From NCBI GenBank assembly GCA_029863245.1, contig JAOTVV010000005.1, positions 62,001-126,000 on the forward strand: 64,000 nt of DNA. The letters are read 5' to 3'. This DNA is from Gemmatimonadota bacterium (lineage in GTDB: Bacteria > Gemmatimonadota > Gemmatimonadetes > Gemmatimonadales > GWC2-71-9). Below are positions 44,929 through 53,376 of the stretch, one piece after another. The stretch's first letter is position 1, and the number at the start of each line of letters is the position of its first letter. Under the pieces are notes generated by a model, which was not told where the DNA came from, ran no database searches, and saw only the letters and a program-made list of their open reading frames with translations. The translations under genes and the position numbers were made by a program.

Positions 44929-45663
44929 CTACGTCACATCGGCTGCAGGATAGCTCATTCTCGGTTCACATCGGCGCGCCACATCGGGGTTCAACGCGAT
45001 CCGCTCCCGCGGGTGTCGGACGATCCCCCTGCTGAACGTATTCCTTATGTTGCCAGGAGGGTCCAAGCGCAAGATCAGCAGTGCTTCCACGTCCTCGAAC
45101 AGCTGACTCGTTTTTCGCAAACCGGGCGACACTTCGAGGTCATCGTCGGGGCCGCTCAGAACGCCACATCGGATTCGAGGCGATCTTCCACTCCACCCGA
45201 GTCTCTCCGGCCTCCCGGCGAAGAACTTGACCATGACTGGAAGGGTGCCGCCCATGAGCGTGGCGGGGATGACCAGGACTGTGAAGCAGAGAACGAATCG
45301 CAGCAGGCTGATCTGGTAGTAGCTGAGCCCGAACCGCTGAGCGACGGCGACGTAGAGCGCAGTCACCCCGAGGAAGAGCAGGGGCATCAGAAAGCCGAAG
45401 AGGCCGATACCTGCTTCGAGGCTCGCATAGATGAGTAGTGGGTTCGTGCCTTTGTCTACCACTCGTCCAAAGTAGAAACCGCCCAAAGCCAGCCCGGCAA
45501 AGAACGACGCCAGAATCGTGCTCGATGCAAAGGCGGTGACGCCGAATACCAGGGTGAGCATCCGCATCCAAACGACTTCGTAAACCAGGCCACACGCTCC
45601 CGAGAGGAAGAACAAGGCGAGGATGACTCGTCGCACACTTGCCTGTTCTGAACGACTAGGCAT
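44929..45663 (-). pseudogene. Truncated spermidine-synthase-like membrane protein
   Basis: The first 155 residues match the N-terminal membrane half of fused spermidine-synthase-like proteins: FFLSGACGLVYEVVWMRML, ASFFAGLALGGFYFGRV, and PATLMGGTLPVMVKFFAGRPERLG. The normal protein would continue with more membrane segments and a methyltransferase-like catalytic domain. Here, after the RPERLG motif, the sequence changes to a charged tail with no membrane or SAM motifs and ends. It therefore looks like a deletion product or a gene cut by rearrangement; the break is near position 45199. Confidence 0.65.
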
Positions 45664-46073
45664 GGTATCTGCCGCCCTTGAGGACTTCGCCGCGGGTCAT
45701 AGCACGATCAACGAGGTTCGACATGTAATGTGCGTTCTCCTGAAGATCCACCGCCGCCGCCGCTCGCAGTCCTCGGCACGTGGGGGTCACGATCCCACTG
45801 CTGTGTGGCTCACGCTCGATGGTGGAGCGTTCGGCAAGGATTGTCGAAGGGCGCAACAAAGGACTGGACACCGCCGCCCACATCCCCGGCATGCATCTGC
45901 AACGATAGGACTTGGGACCTCGCCCAGCCAGTGGACCGAGCGCAACATGGGCGCGTTGAGCGTGTGACCGCCATCACGGGCCGAATGCCGACAATTGTGT
46001 ATGTAATTTGGTTAGCTTGGCAGGCCCGCGCGCCCTGCCTTGGGTGGGTGGCTTCATCGAGCGGAGGTGGAAC
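45664..46073. other. Gene-poor stretch
   Basis: About 410 bases with no supported gene. A short leftward frame at 45656-45892 looks weakly protein-like but matches nothing. A local AT-rich patch at 45990-46016 may be the promoter for the lipoprotein that follows. Confidence 0.4.
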
Positions 46074-46517
46074 CTGCGAATCTGGAGTGCGTGCAAAGTG
46101 CTGAGTGTCGGTGCCGCATTCTCGATGCTCGCCTGCGGGGGTGATCCAGCCGGTTCGCTCACGCCCCCGATTGTGCCGCCAGGTGGTGACGCCACGTTCG
46201 CCACCGGGGTGCAGCCGATCCTCACACGCAATTGTGCCTTCTCAGGCTGCCACGCCGGTGCGACGCCGCAGGAGGGGATGAACCTGAGCGCGGGACAGGC
46301 GTACGGGAGCCTGGTCAGCGTGACGTCACGGCAGGTGCCGCGGCTGCTCCGGATCTCGCCGGCGAATCCGGACTCGAGCTACGTAGTGCTCAAGCTCGAA
46401 GGCGCGGCAGGCACGGTTGGTGGGGTGGGGACCCGGATGCCCCTTGGCGGCGAGCTGACGAGCGTCGAGATCGCCACGATCCGCACGTGGGTGAGCTCGG
46501 GCGCGGCCAACAACTGA
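46074..46517 (+). CDS. Cytochrome-like lipoprotein with a CX4CH haem motif
   Basis: The product (147 residues from this start) has a lipobox signal (LSVGAAFSMLAC) and then VQPILTRNCAFSGCHAG. The C-A-F-S-G-C-H motif is the CX4CH haem motif common in Planctomycetes/Gemmatimonadota surface cytochromes, followed by NLSAGQAYGSLV and RMPLGGELTS, typical of that family. The start is unclear: CTG 46074 follows GGAGGTGG and gives a short, ordinary lipoprotein signal, while TTG 46008 would extend it. The barrel gene follows 40 bases later. Confidence 0.68.
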   Translation: MRIWSACKVLSVGAAFSMLACGGDPAGSLTPPIVPPGGDATFATGVQPILTRNCAFSGCHAGATPQEGMNLSAGQAYGSLVSVTSRQVPRLLRISPANPDSSYVVLKLEGAAGTVGGVGTRMPLGGELTSVEIATIRTWVSSGAANN

Positions 46518-46557
46518 TGCCTACTTGGATCTCGAACTCGAAAGTCGAGAGTTGCCG

Positions 46558-47172
46558 ATGGACGTCTCGAAATGCACCGACTGGAGCGCGGGACATCGCG
46601 CAACCGGCTGGGTAATCGCCTGTGCGAGCCTATTGCTCGTGCTGGCCATGCCTGCCGAGGCGCACGGTCAGACTCGCCAGGGGTTCTGGGCATCAGGGGG
46701 GCTCGGCATGGGATTCGGCGCTGCCCGCTGTGCCGTGTGCCGCGGCAGCCGCGACGCCGGCCTGGCGGCTTCGCTTGGTGCCGGCGCCAGCCTCGGTCAG
46801 GCGTTCGCACTCGGCGTGGACGGCAACGGCTGGAGCTCCGACGAAGGCGCCGTCGGCCTGTCCATCGGCACGGTGAATGCGCTCATGCTCTGGTATCCCA
46901 GTGCCCGGACGCCATGGTTCTTCAGCTTTGGCTCGGGCGTGTTCCTGTACCGTGCCGACGACGACGACCCGGACGTTCCCGCGATCACCGCCGCGAGCCT
47001 GGGTATCCGGGCCGGGGTGGGCTATGACGTCTCGATTGCCGACAAGCTGGCCGTTACTCCGTATTTCAACTTCATCGCCTCCGTTGCCGCAGACCTCGAA
47101 GCAGCAGGGGAGAGCCTAACAGGAGCTCGACTCACGCTGATCCAGTTCGGCGTGGGCTTGACCTACCGATGA
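46558..47172 (+). CDS. Outer-membrane beta-barrel protein
   Basis: The 204-residue product has a signal peptide (ACASLLLVLAMPAEAHGQ) and a string of short amphipathic strands with Gly-rich turns (ASGGLGMGFGAARCAVC, FSFGSGVFLYRA, GIRAGVGYDVSIADK), ending in LTLIQFGVGLTYR with a barrel-type C-terminal aromatic/basic residue. Two cysteines near residue 56 could form a disulfide. No family or function is known. The genes on both sides run in the same direction, so it may be part of a lipoprotein/barrel unit. Confidence 0.72.
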   Translation: MDVSKCTDWSAGHRATGWVIACASLLLVLAMPAEAHGQTRQGFWASGGLGMGFGAARCAVCRGSRDAGLAASLGAGASLGQAFALGVDGNGWSSDEGAVGLSIGTVNALMLWYPSARTPWFFSFGSGVFLYRADDDDPDVPAITAASLGIRAGVGYDVSIADKLAVTPYFNFIASVAADLEAAGESLTGARLTLIQFGVGLTYR

Positions 47173-47225
47173 CGCGGCCGCACGAGCCACCGCGCGTGAC
47201 AACGAGGTCTTTCAGGAGGTCCCCT

Positions 47226-48461
47226 ATGGTTCACAGGCTACGGACGCATGCCCGCCACGGCGCCCTGCTGGCTGGCATCCTGCTGGCGGGGGTCACGTGT
47301 GGCGACTCCCCGTTCGTCGGGCCCGACGATGCACCGGACGGGGTGAGTCGGGCATTCAGCATCTGGGCGCCCGGCGCCAACGACACGTGCACGCCGGAGA
47401 TCCACGATCGGTATGCCGTAGTCGGGCCCGACCGCAAGCTGTACCCCACGTGGCACCCACCCGTCGATCCCGAGACGGGGTGCACGTTCGGGCACGAGCA
47501 CGGTCGCGATCCTCGCGGGTCCGATCTCTACTCGGACGCCGGCCCCATCCCGTTCGGATATGCCAACGAAGTTGGCGACCTGTTTGCGCCGCATGTCGGC
47601 TACAAGGTCGAATGGGAGAATGACGTACCGATGTCCGTGGGCTTCGGCGATGTCGGGAAAGCGCTCTTCAAGGTGAGCTGCGACGTCTTGGTCGAACTGC
47701 ACCAGGGTTCGGTGGGGAGCGGGGCCTTCGTGAATCCCAATCACGAGATGCAGTATCACGCCCGCTGTACCGACGGCACCGATTTGCATCTCGCCATCAT
47801 CACCGTGATCGGCAATGCAGGAGAGTTCCGGCGTTCCTGCGCCAGCGACGTGGCCATCGTGGTGAGTGATCTCGACGGGCCGGACGGCGGCGGCCGCCGA
47901 CTCATTCCCGATCGCACTTGCGTGGAGCGGCACATCCTCGTGCCGGACGGTGAGAACTCGAGCTTCGGTGCTGGCCTACGGGAGAGCTGGCAGTTTTCCC
48001 AGAGCATCCGAAGTGCCGACGGGCAAACGTTGGCCAGCATTGGCCCGTACTTCAACGTGTTCAACCCCAGCCGCTACTACGATCCGGCGAGTCCCGACCT
48101 GATTGGTCGTCCCATCGATCTGTGTTACGAAGTGATGCCCGACGGGCGACGGGCGCGGGGCGGGCTGTGCGACGAGTCGACGGCCAATGGCACGATCACG
48201 GGGATCACGTTCGACGATCCCCGGTCGGCCTTCGACGGTGCGCGGCGTGACGTGGACATCAACTCGATCCGCCTCAGGAACGCCGAGGGCCCACAGATCT
48301 GGTACACCGACGCCTATGGCAAGAATGGCCGGACGGAGTCTTTCCCGGGCTCGATTCGGCAGGTGATCGCCAAGCTCAACAACGAGGGGCTCACGCCCTC
48401 GGGTCCGAGCATCGGGCGAGACCGCGATTACGGCGGGCACGGAGTGCACCCACCAAACTGA
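47226..48461 (+). CDS. Lipoprotein of unknown function
   Basis: The 411-residue product has a lipobox near LAGVTC, a region of Cys/His-rich surface loops (DTCTPEIHDRY, CTFGHEHGRDP, CTDGTDLHL) that may bind a metal, and a mixed beta-rich rest. I recognise no family. ATG 47226 is directly preceded by AGGAGGTCCCCT, a near-perfect ribosome-binding site, so it is preferred over upstream starts. A strong stem-loop follows 30 bases after the stop. Confidence 0.78.
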   Translation: MVHRLRTHARHGALLAGILLAGVTCGDSPFVGPDDAPDGVSRAFSIWAPGANDTCTPEIHDRYAVVGPDRKLYPTWHPPVDPETGCTFGHEHGRDPRGSDLYSDAGPIPFGYANEVGDLFAPHVGYKVEWENDVPMSVGFGDVGKALFKVSCDVLVELHQGSVGSGAFVNPNHEMQYHARCTDGTDLHLAIITVIGNAGEFRRSCASDVAIVVSDLDGPDGGGRRLIPDRTCVERHILVPDGENSSFGAGLRESWQFSQSIRSADGQTLASIGPYFNVFNPSRYYDPASPDLIGRPIDLCYEVMPDGRRARGGLCDESTANGTITGITFDDPRSAFDGARRDVDINSIRLRNAEGPQIWYTDAYGKNGRTESFPGSIRQVIAKLNNEGLTPSGPSIGRDRDYGGHGVHPPN

Positions 48462-48490
48462 CGGTGGGCTGTCGATCCAGTCGGATGCAA

Positions 48491-48519
48491 CGAGGGCCGC
48501 CCCACCAGGGCGGCCCTCG
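48491..48519. terminator. Stem-loop terminator between convergent genes
   Basis: A perfect 11-bp stem (CGAGGGCCGCC / GGCGGCCCTCG) with a 7-base loop lies between the lipoprotein gene (rightward) and the coiled-coil gene (leftward). There is no T-run, but its position supports termination in both directions. Confidence 0.6.
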
Positions 48520-48541
48520 CCTCATCCTGTTGCGGCTGCGA

Positions 48542-49423
48542 TCAGCCTTCCACCACGATCAGGAATCTCGATGGTGCCCAGAACCCTTCGGGTGCGCCGA
48601 TCTTGAGGCTGCCCCGCACGCGGCCTTTCTCGTCCAGAGGCTCGAGCAGGTACGTGGCGTCCTGTAGGGAGGCGATCGTGTAGCTCTTCTGCGGGTCCGG
48701 CAGGAGGATCTCGGTCACGTCCCACTTGTCGATGGGCGTGAAGTCCTCCGTCTTGAGTGACCGGGCCGGCACGAGCGTCTCTCCCGCCTTACCGAAGATG
48801 AACAGAATTCTGGATCCGCCCTTCTTCTCGATGATACCGCGTTCGATGAGCTCGTCCTTGGTCCCGACCACGTAGTACACCGTGCTGGTCGCTGTCCGCA
48901 GCGTGTCCACCTCGGCCGAGAGCGTGTCGATGCTCGCCGCTAGCATCACGTTCTCCGTCTCGAGCGTCTGCATCTGTTCGGTCAGCATGGCGATTGTCGT
49001 ACGCTGGGCCTCGAGCATCTGCTCGTAGTTGGTGACCGTCTCCTCGAGCGTCGTGCGCAGGCTGTCGGAGACCCTGGTGAGACCGCGGATACGGCGCCGC
49101 GAGTCGTCCAGCCTGGACTGCGTCTCGCCCAACCGCGTGTTGAGCGCGCGGATCTTGGCCAGGACGGTGTCGCGCGAAGCCTGGATCGGCGACTCCGCCT
49201 GTGCGAGCTGCACGCCTTCGAGCTGTACGTCGGCGACCTCGGCATTGATGTCGCTCATCAGCTTGGCGATGCCAGCGACCTCCTGCACGAGGCTGTCGCG
49301 CTGAGCCGCGACGCCCTCGAGCTCGGCGAGGCGTGTCCGCGTTTCCTGGGATGAGCCGCAGGCGACTGCGGCCAGGGCGAAGCCGAGCCACGCCACTCGC
49401 GTTCCGACATGGTTAGTATGCAT
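48542..49423 (-). CDS. Coiled-coil lipoprotein of unknown function
   Basis: The 293-residue product has a lipobox (ALAAVACGSS) and then about 150 residues of heptad-rich helix (LEGVAAQRDSLVQEVAG, IRALNTRLGETQSRLDD, LRTTLEETVTNYEQML), predicted to form a long coiled coil. The C-terminal 100 residues form a beta-rich domain (YYVVGTKDELIERG). This is similar to periplasmic coiled-coil lipoproteins of unknown role. It is downstream of the PP2C gene on the same strand (131-base gap). Confidence 0.75.
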   Translation of the reverse strand: MHTNHVGTRVAWLGFALAAVACGSSQETRTRLAELEGVAAQRDSLVQEVAGIAKLMSDINAEVADVQLEGVQLAQAESPIQASRDTVLAKIRALNTRLGETQSRLDDSRRRIRGLTRVSDSLRTTLEETVTNYEQMLEAQRTTIAMLTEQMQTLETENVMLAASIDTLSAEVDTLRTATSTVYYVVGTKDELIERGIIEKKGGSRILFIFGKAGETLVPARSLKTEDFTPIDKWDVTEILLPDPQKSYTIASLQDATYLLEPLDEKGRVRGSLKIGAPEGFWAPSRFLIVVEG

Positions 49424-49554
49424 GACTACCTCCATCTCCGTTCAGGCATTGCAGTACCCCTCGGGGCCCCGTGGGTTCGGCGCGACTCCGGACTGATGCC
49501 AACCATGGCACAGACAACCTGCCGCCGTGAACGCCCCGCCGGAAGGTGGGTTGG

Positions 49555-50397
49555 TCAGCTCGGAATCATCCGAGCCACGATCGCCGTGACATTATCGGTG
49601 CCGCCGCGGTCCAGCGCTTCATCGACGAGCTGGTTGCAGGCAGCCTCGGACTTCTTCGATTGCTTCAGGATTGCGGCGATATTCTCGTCGGCGACGTGCT
49701 TGGTGAGACCGTCCGTGCAGAGCAGCAGGATGTCGCCAAGCTGAAGATCGAGCACGCCGATGGACGGCGTATATTCGCTGCCGATCGCGCCCGACAGGAC
49801 GTGGTTGAGACCGGCTTTCTGTGCCTGCTCCTCGGTCATTACGCCCTCGTCCACCATCAGCTCGCCCATCGTCTGGTCCTGAGTGAACTGACGCAGCCGA
49901 CCGGCGCGGTAGTGATACCCTCGGCTGTCACCCACGTGCACGATGTACGCGCGCTCCCCGACGAGGATGGCCATCGTGAGGGTGGTGGCGGGCCCGCGTC
50001 CCTTGGGCGCGTACTCCTTCACCCGCTGGTCTGCCCGAGCGACCGCACGCTCGAGCTGCTCGATGAACTCCTGTTCGGCCTCGACTGCGGTGCTGTAGAA
50101 GCAGCTGGTGGCCAACCCGATGTATTCGGTCAGTGCTCTGACGGCTTCCCCGCTGGCCAGGTGGCCGCCCGCCACCCCGCCGACTCCGTCGGCGACCACG
50201 AAAAGGTGGGCCATGGCGCGATGCGATCCCTCGAGTGCCGGCGCACCCTGCAAGTTCGTGTGGCGCAACTCCAGCGACCTGCTGAGCGTGCCCACCAGAA
50301 AATGGTCTTCGTTGGCCGGCCGCACATTGCCGATGTGCGAGAAGCCGAACGCGTCGACCATCTTGAAAGATTGGGGGGAATTCCCGAGGGCCGTCAT
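49555..50397 (-). CDS. PP2C-type Ser/Thr phosphatase
   Basis: The 280-residue protein carries the PP2C metal-site motifs: GNVRPANEDHFL, LFVVADGVGGVAGG (with the two conserved aspartates and Gly-Gly), IVHVGDSRGYHYR, LLCTDGLTKHVAD and GGTDNVTAIV. It dephosphorylates Ser/Thr residues and normally balances Hanks-type kinases, two of which are encoded nearby. The ATG at 50397 overlaps the GTPase stop by four bases, so it is translationally coupled to it. Confidence 0.93.
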   Translation of the reverse strand: MTALGNSPQSFKMVDAFGFSHIGNVRPANEDHFLVGTLSRSLELRHTNLQGAPALEGSHRAMAHLFVVADGVGGVAGGHLASGEAVRALTEYIGLATSCFYSTAVEAEQEFIEQLERAVARADQRVKEYAPKGRGPATTLTMAILVGERAYIVHVGDSRGYHYRAGRLRQFTQDQTMGELMVDEGVMTEEQAQKAGLNHVLSGAIGSEYTPSIGVLDLQLGDILLLCTDGLTKHVADENIAAILKQSKKSEAACNQLVDEALDRGGTDNVTAIVARMIPS

Positions 50398-50900
50398 TCG
50401 GGTCGCTCTCCTATCACTGCACCCGCGAGCCACTGAAACGCCTCTTCCACACCCTCTCCCGTCTTGGCGCTGGTCGTGAGGGCATGCCACAGGGTCGGGT
50501 CCAGTTCCGCCAACCGTTCGTCGCCGACCTGCCAGGTATCGACGAGGTCGACCTTGTTGACCGCGCATACGGACGGCACGATGCCGAGCGCCTTGTCGGC
50601 AATGGCCCGGAGCTCGAAGACCTGATCGAATGTCCGAACGCGCGTGCCGTCAGCGACGTAGATGATCCCGGAGGCCCCCCGTAGGTAGCTCGTCTGGATT
50701 TCCTGGGTCCCATCGCGTCCCTCGATGTCCCACAACAGGAGGTTCACCGTCGTGCCGCCCAGCTGAACCGGTTTCCGGTCGATCTTGACCCCGACGGTCG
50801 AATGGTACTTCTCCGAGAACTTGGAATGCACGAATTGGCGCACGAGGCTCGTCTTGCCGGTGCCGAACACGCCCACCATGCAGATCTTCTTCTGGATCAT
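50394..50900 (-). CDS. Ras/Rab-like small GTPase
   Basis: The 168-residue protein has all G boxes: VGVFGTGKTSL (G1), WDIEG (G3), AVNKVDLVD (G4, NKxD) and SAKTG (G5), plus a threonine in the switch I region (YHSTVGV) as G2. It belongs to the prokaryotic Ras-superfamily group that includes MglA and related unknown (Rup-like) GTPases. It is a cytosolic molecular switch. It overlaps its neighbours on both sides by 4 bases, so it is part of an operon with the phosphatase and a membrane OmpA-domain protein. Confidence 0.92.
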   Translation of the reverse strand: MIQKKICMVGVFGTGKTSLVRQFVHSKFSEKYHSTVGVKIDRKPVQLGGTTVNLLLWDIEGRDGTQEIQTSYLRGASGIIYVADGTRVRTFDQVFELRAIADKALGIVPSVCAVNKVDLVDTWQVGDERLAELDPTLWHALTTSAKTGEGVEEAFQWLAGAVIGERPE

Positions 50901-52651
50901 TCCAACCCGCCTCGAGTCATGGTGGTCGGCGCGAGCCCGACCTCGAACGACACACTGCGGTTCAGGCGGCCCGCTTCAGCAGGGTCCCCACCGACGATTG
51001 GCCTGCTGGATGCCACGCCCACGGCTTCCATGGCCTCGGTCGCGACGCCTCGAGTGGTCAGGGCCCGTCCCACCGCTTCGGCACGATCGCGGCTCAACTG
51101 CTGGTTTGTCTCAGTGGCGCCGTTCGAGTCGGTACGACCCACGATACGGAGCGTGGCCCGGTACCCGAGTTCGGCCGCCTCGGCCTCGAGCCGCGCGAAT
51201 GCCGTCGCGATCCCCGAGACGGGTGAGTCGGCCTCGGGGGGCAGGGCGGAGCTTCCCATCGCAAACTGGATCTGTCGGTCCTCGATCTGCCGTCGAAGCC
51301 GCACGATGGCATCGGGAAAGAGCGGAGTGACACCCCTCGCGTCGATAGCGGTCACTCCGGGGATCGTGGCGGCCATGGCCCGCGCCACCCAGGAGGCCGG
51401 GGCCGATCCGGTCGCCACGAGCGTATCGCCTGCGAGCGCCAGGGTGATGCTGGCTGGTGTCCCCAGCCGCGCGGTCGCCCGAGCCACCACCATCCGCGGG
51501 TCGAGCGAGACAAAGGGCTCCCAGTCGAACTCGACGCGCCTCGTGTCGATCCCTGCCTGGGCCAGTACCTCGCCCGCGTCGGCGGCGGCCGGATCGCGGA
51601 GCCCTGCTATGCGCGAGTGGCGCAGCCCGCGATCGGTGTCCAAGACCACGATGCCGGGCTCCTGCGCGAGCACGTCGACGGCCGTGCGCCAGCGCCACGT
51701 GGACCACGCGAACCAAGCGGCGAGCAGTAGTACAGTGAGGCCGGCCAACCCCCACGCCACGCGGGGTCCCCAGCGAGTCCCTTCCCGGCGATCGGTGGCG
51801 ACAACCGTCTCCAGCCGCTCCTCGAGCAGCGGCAGGGCCGCCGCGAATGGCGCGGCGTCGCCATCGAACTGCTTGAGAGGATCGCCGAACTCGAAATGGA
51901 CCGTCTCGAGTGTCACCTGCATGCGCTCCAGGAGATCGTCTGGCGGCTGACCGCGGACCTTGGCCGCAAGGACCGCACGCGGTCCCTGCTCGACCAGAAT
52001 CGTGAACTCGTCGACCTGGAAGGTCCGCAAGCCGCCCTGCTCGCGACTCTGGAACGAGTCACGCGCGAAATCCCGGATCGCGGTCATCATGCTGGATACG
52101 AGGTCGGCATCCGTGGTCTCGAGATCGGGTGCCGCAGCATGCGCCAGGAGGATCCCGGTCTCGGCGTGGACGAGCAGCACTTGCTCCACCCGGTAGAGGA
52201 GCGCGTGGCGGATCACGATTTGCGCATAGGGCAGGCCCGTCCGCCACGCCTCGATCCGCCAGCGGACGCCCTGCGGTGATAGACTGTGCTCGATGGCCTG
52301 GTTGATCGCGGTGACGATCCCGGCCATCGTGTCGGCGATCGATTTCCGGATGGCCGGGCCGATGATCGGGTAGATGGCGCTGGCGATCTTCTCGGGGCGT
52401 CGCCGCACCGACTCCTGGATCGCACCCTCTATGGTCGGTGCCAGTGACCGCGCGAGCTTCTCGTCCCGCGCGGCGCGCAGCGCGATGGCCTCGGGCAGAT
52501 GCTCCGCGATTTGCTCCGTGGTGAGCCCGGCCTCCTCGAGCTGACGGCGCAGGTCCTCCAGGTCACGGCGCTCCGGCCCCACCAGGAGATCACGCAGCGT
52601 GTCGAACGCGTGCGGCGACTCCGTCATTCCCGACGGCAAGTGGTCACTCAC
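50897..52651 (-). CDS. Membrane protein with roadblock-like N-terminus and OmpA-type C-terminus
   Basis: The 584-residue protein has, from the GTG start: helices over residues 1-125, a roadblock/LC7-like beta-beta-alpha-beta-beta-alpha pattern at about 150-255 (VEQVLLVHAETGILLAHAAA, MMTAIRDFARDSF, FTILVEQGPRAVLAAKVRG), one membrane segment at about 297-318 (WGLAGLTVLLLAAWFAW), a BON-like segment, and an OmpA peptidoglycan-binding domain whose core reads GRTDSNGATETNQQLSRDRA. The cytosolic roadblock-like part is a plausible partner of the adjacent GTPase, and the OmpA part could anchor the complex to the cell wall. The roadblock assignment rests on pattern only. GTG 52651 or ATG 52627 could be the start. 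Confidence 0.75.
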   Translation of the reverse strand: MSDHLPSGMTESPHAFDTLRDLLVGPERRDLEDLRRQLEEAGLTTEQIAEHLPEAIALRAARDEKLARSLAPTIEGAIQESVRRRPEKIASAIYPIIGPAIRKSIADTMAGIVTAINQAIEHSLSPQGVRWRIEAWRTGLPYAQIVIRHALLYRVEQVLLVHAETGILLAHAAAPDLETTDADLVSSMMTAIRDFARDSFQSREQGGLRTFQVDEFTILVEQGPRAVLAAKVRGQPPDDLLERMQVTLETVHFEFGDPLKQFDGDAAPFAAALPLLEERLETVVATDRREGTRWGPRVAWGLAGLTVLLLAAWFAWSTWRWRTAVDVLAQEPGIVVLDTDRGLRHSRIAGLRDPAAADAGEVLAQAGIDTRRVEFDWEPFVSLDPRMVVARATARLGTPASITLALAGDTLVATGSAPASWVARAMAATIPGVTAIDARGVTPLFPDAIVRLRRQIEDRQIQFAMGSSALPPEADSPVSGIATAFARLEAEAAELGYRATLRIVGRTDSNGATETNQQLSRDRAEAVGRALTTRGVATEAMEAVGVASSRPIVGGDPAEAGRLNRSVSFEVGLAPTTMTRGGLE

Positions 52652-52658
52652 GGCCGTG

Positions 52659-53228
52659 CTACCCCTCCGGAGGCGCCTGTAGGTCTTCGGACAGCCGCAC
52701 CGCCATGTCCGAGAACAGCCCCACCAACGACGCGAGGTCGGCTTTTTCCGCACGGAGCTCCTGCACCACGCGGTCCAGCCGCGCCGACAGTGCGGCCACC
52801 TCCGCCGCCACCGACTGGGTGTGCCCCAGGAGTTGGCCGCGGAGGTCGGCGTCGGCGGCGCTGGTGGCCTCGTCGAGCTTACCGAGACGCTTGTCCACGT
52901 TCTTGAGTCCCCGCGTCACATCGTGCGTGAGCGACTTGAGATCGTCGGCCCGCTTGGCGCGCTCAGTTTTGAGGGTCTCGGCGAGCGCCTGAAGCTCCTT
53001 CTGGACGGAAGCCTCGAGGCTCCGCGTCTGCTTGTCGAGGTCGGTCCGCAGTGCTGCCCGTTCGCGGTGGAGCCGCTCCTCGATCCGCGCGATACGCGAC
53101 TCGACGGCCCGCATGTGGCCGCCGAACAGGATGTCGCGGACGCGGTCGAGGCTCTCCGGCGTCTCGGCCGTCGTCGCTGGAGCATCCGCACCCGACGGTT
53201 TCTTCCGTTTGTTCTTGGCCTGACCCAT
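52659..53228 (-). CDS. Coiled-coil cytosolic protein
   Basis: The 189-residue protein has a Lys-rich N-terminus (GQAKNKRKK) followed by nearly continuous coiled-coil heptads (IARIEERLHRERAALR, LQALAETLKTERAKRA, VAALSARLDRVVQELRAE), with no signal peptide. It resembles scaffolding proteins of GTPase systems only in composition. It lies 7 bases upstream of the OmpA-domain gene, so is first in this operon. ATG 53228 follows CGAGGTGTC. Confidence 0.75.
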   Translation of the reverse strand: MGQAKNKRKKPSGADAPATTAETPESLDRVRDILFGGHMRAVESRIARIEERLHRERAALRTDLDKQTRSLEASVQKELQALAETLKTERAKRADDLKSLTHDVTRGLKNVDKRLGKLDEATSAADADLRGQLLGHTQSVAAEVAALSARLDRVVQELRAEKADLASLVGLFSDMAVRLSEDLQAPPEG

Positions 53229-53316
53229 GACACCTCGATCGGTACGGAACTCTGGTCCGGAGGTCCGGGGAGTATGCTGCCCGCTCTGGAGGGGGTCAAG
53301 CGCACAGGTTCCGACA

Positions 53317-53342
53317 ACGCCGCCACTCTGGAGAGGCGGCGT
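53317..53342. repeat. Hairpin between signalling genes
   Basis: An 8-bp perfect stem (ACGCCGCC / GGCGGCGT) lies between the end of the barrel gene and the start of the coiled-coil gene. It may act as a weak terminator for the leftward barrel gene. Confidence 0.35.
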
Positions 53343-53376
53343 ATCGGGTGGGCGCGGGGATCGCTGGCTGGCCGAC

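Noticed and set aside
45656-45892. A short leftward gene before the truncated membrane gene
   Set aside because: Composition is only weakly protein-like and no family is recognised; it may be part of a degraded gene.
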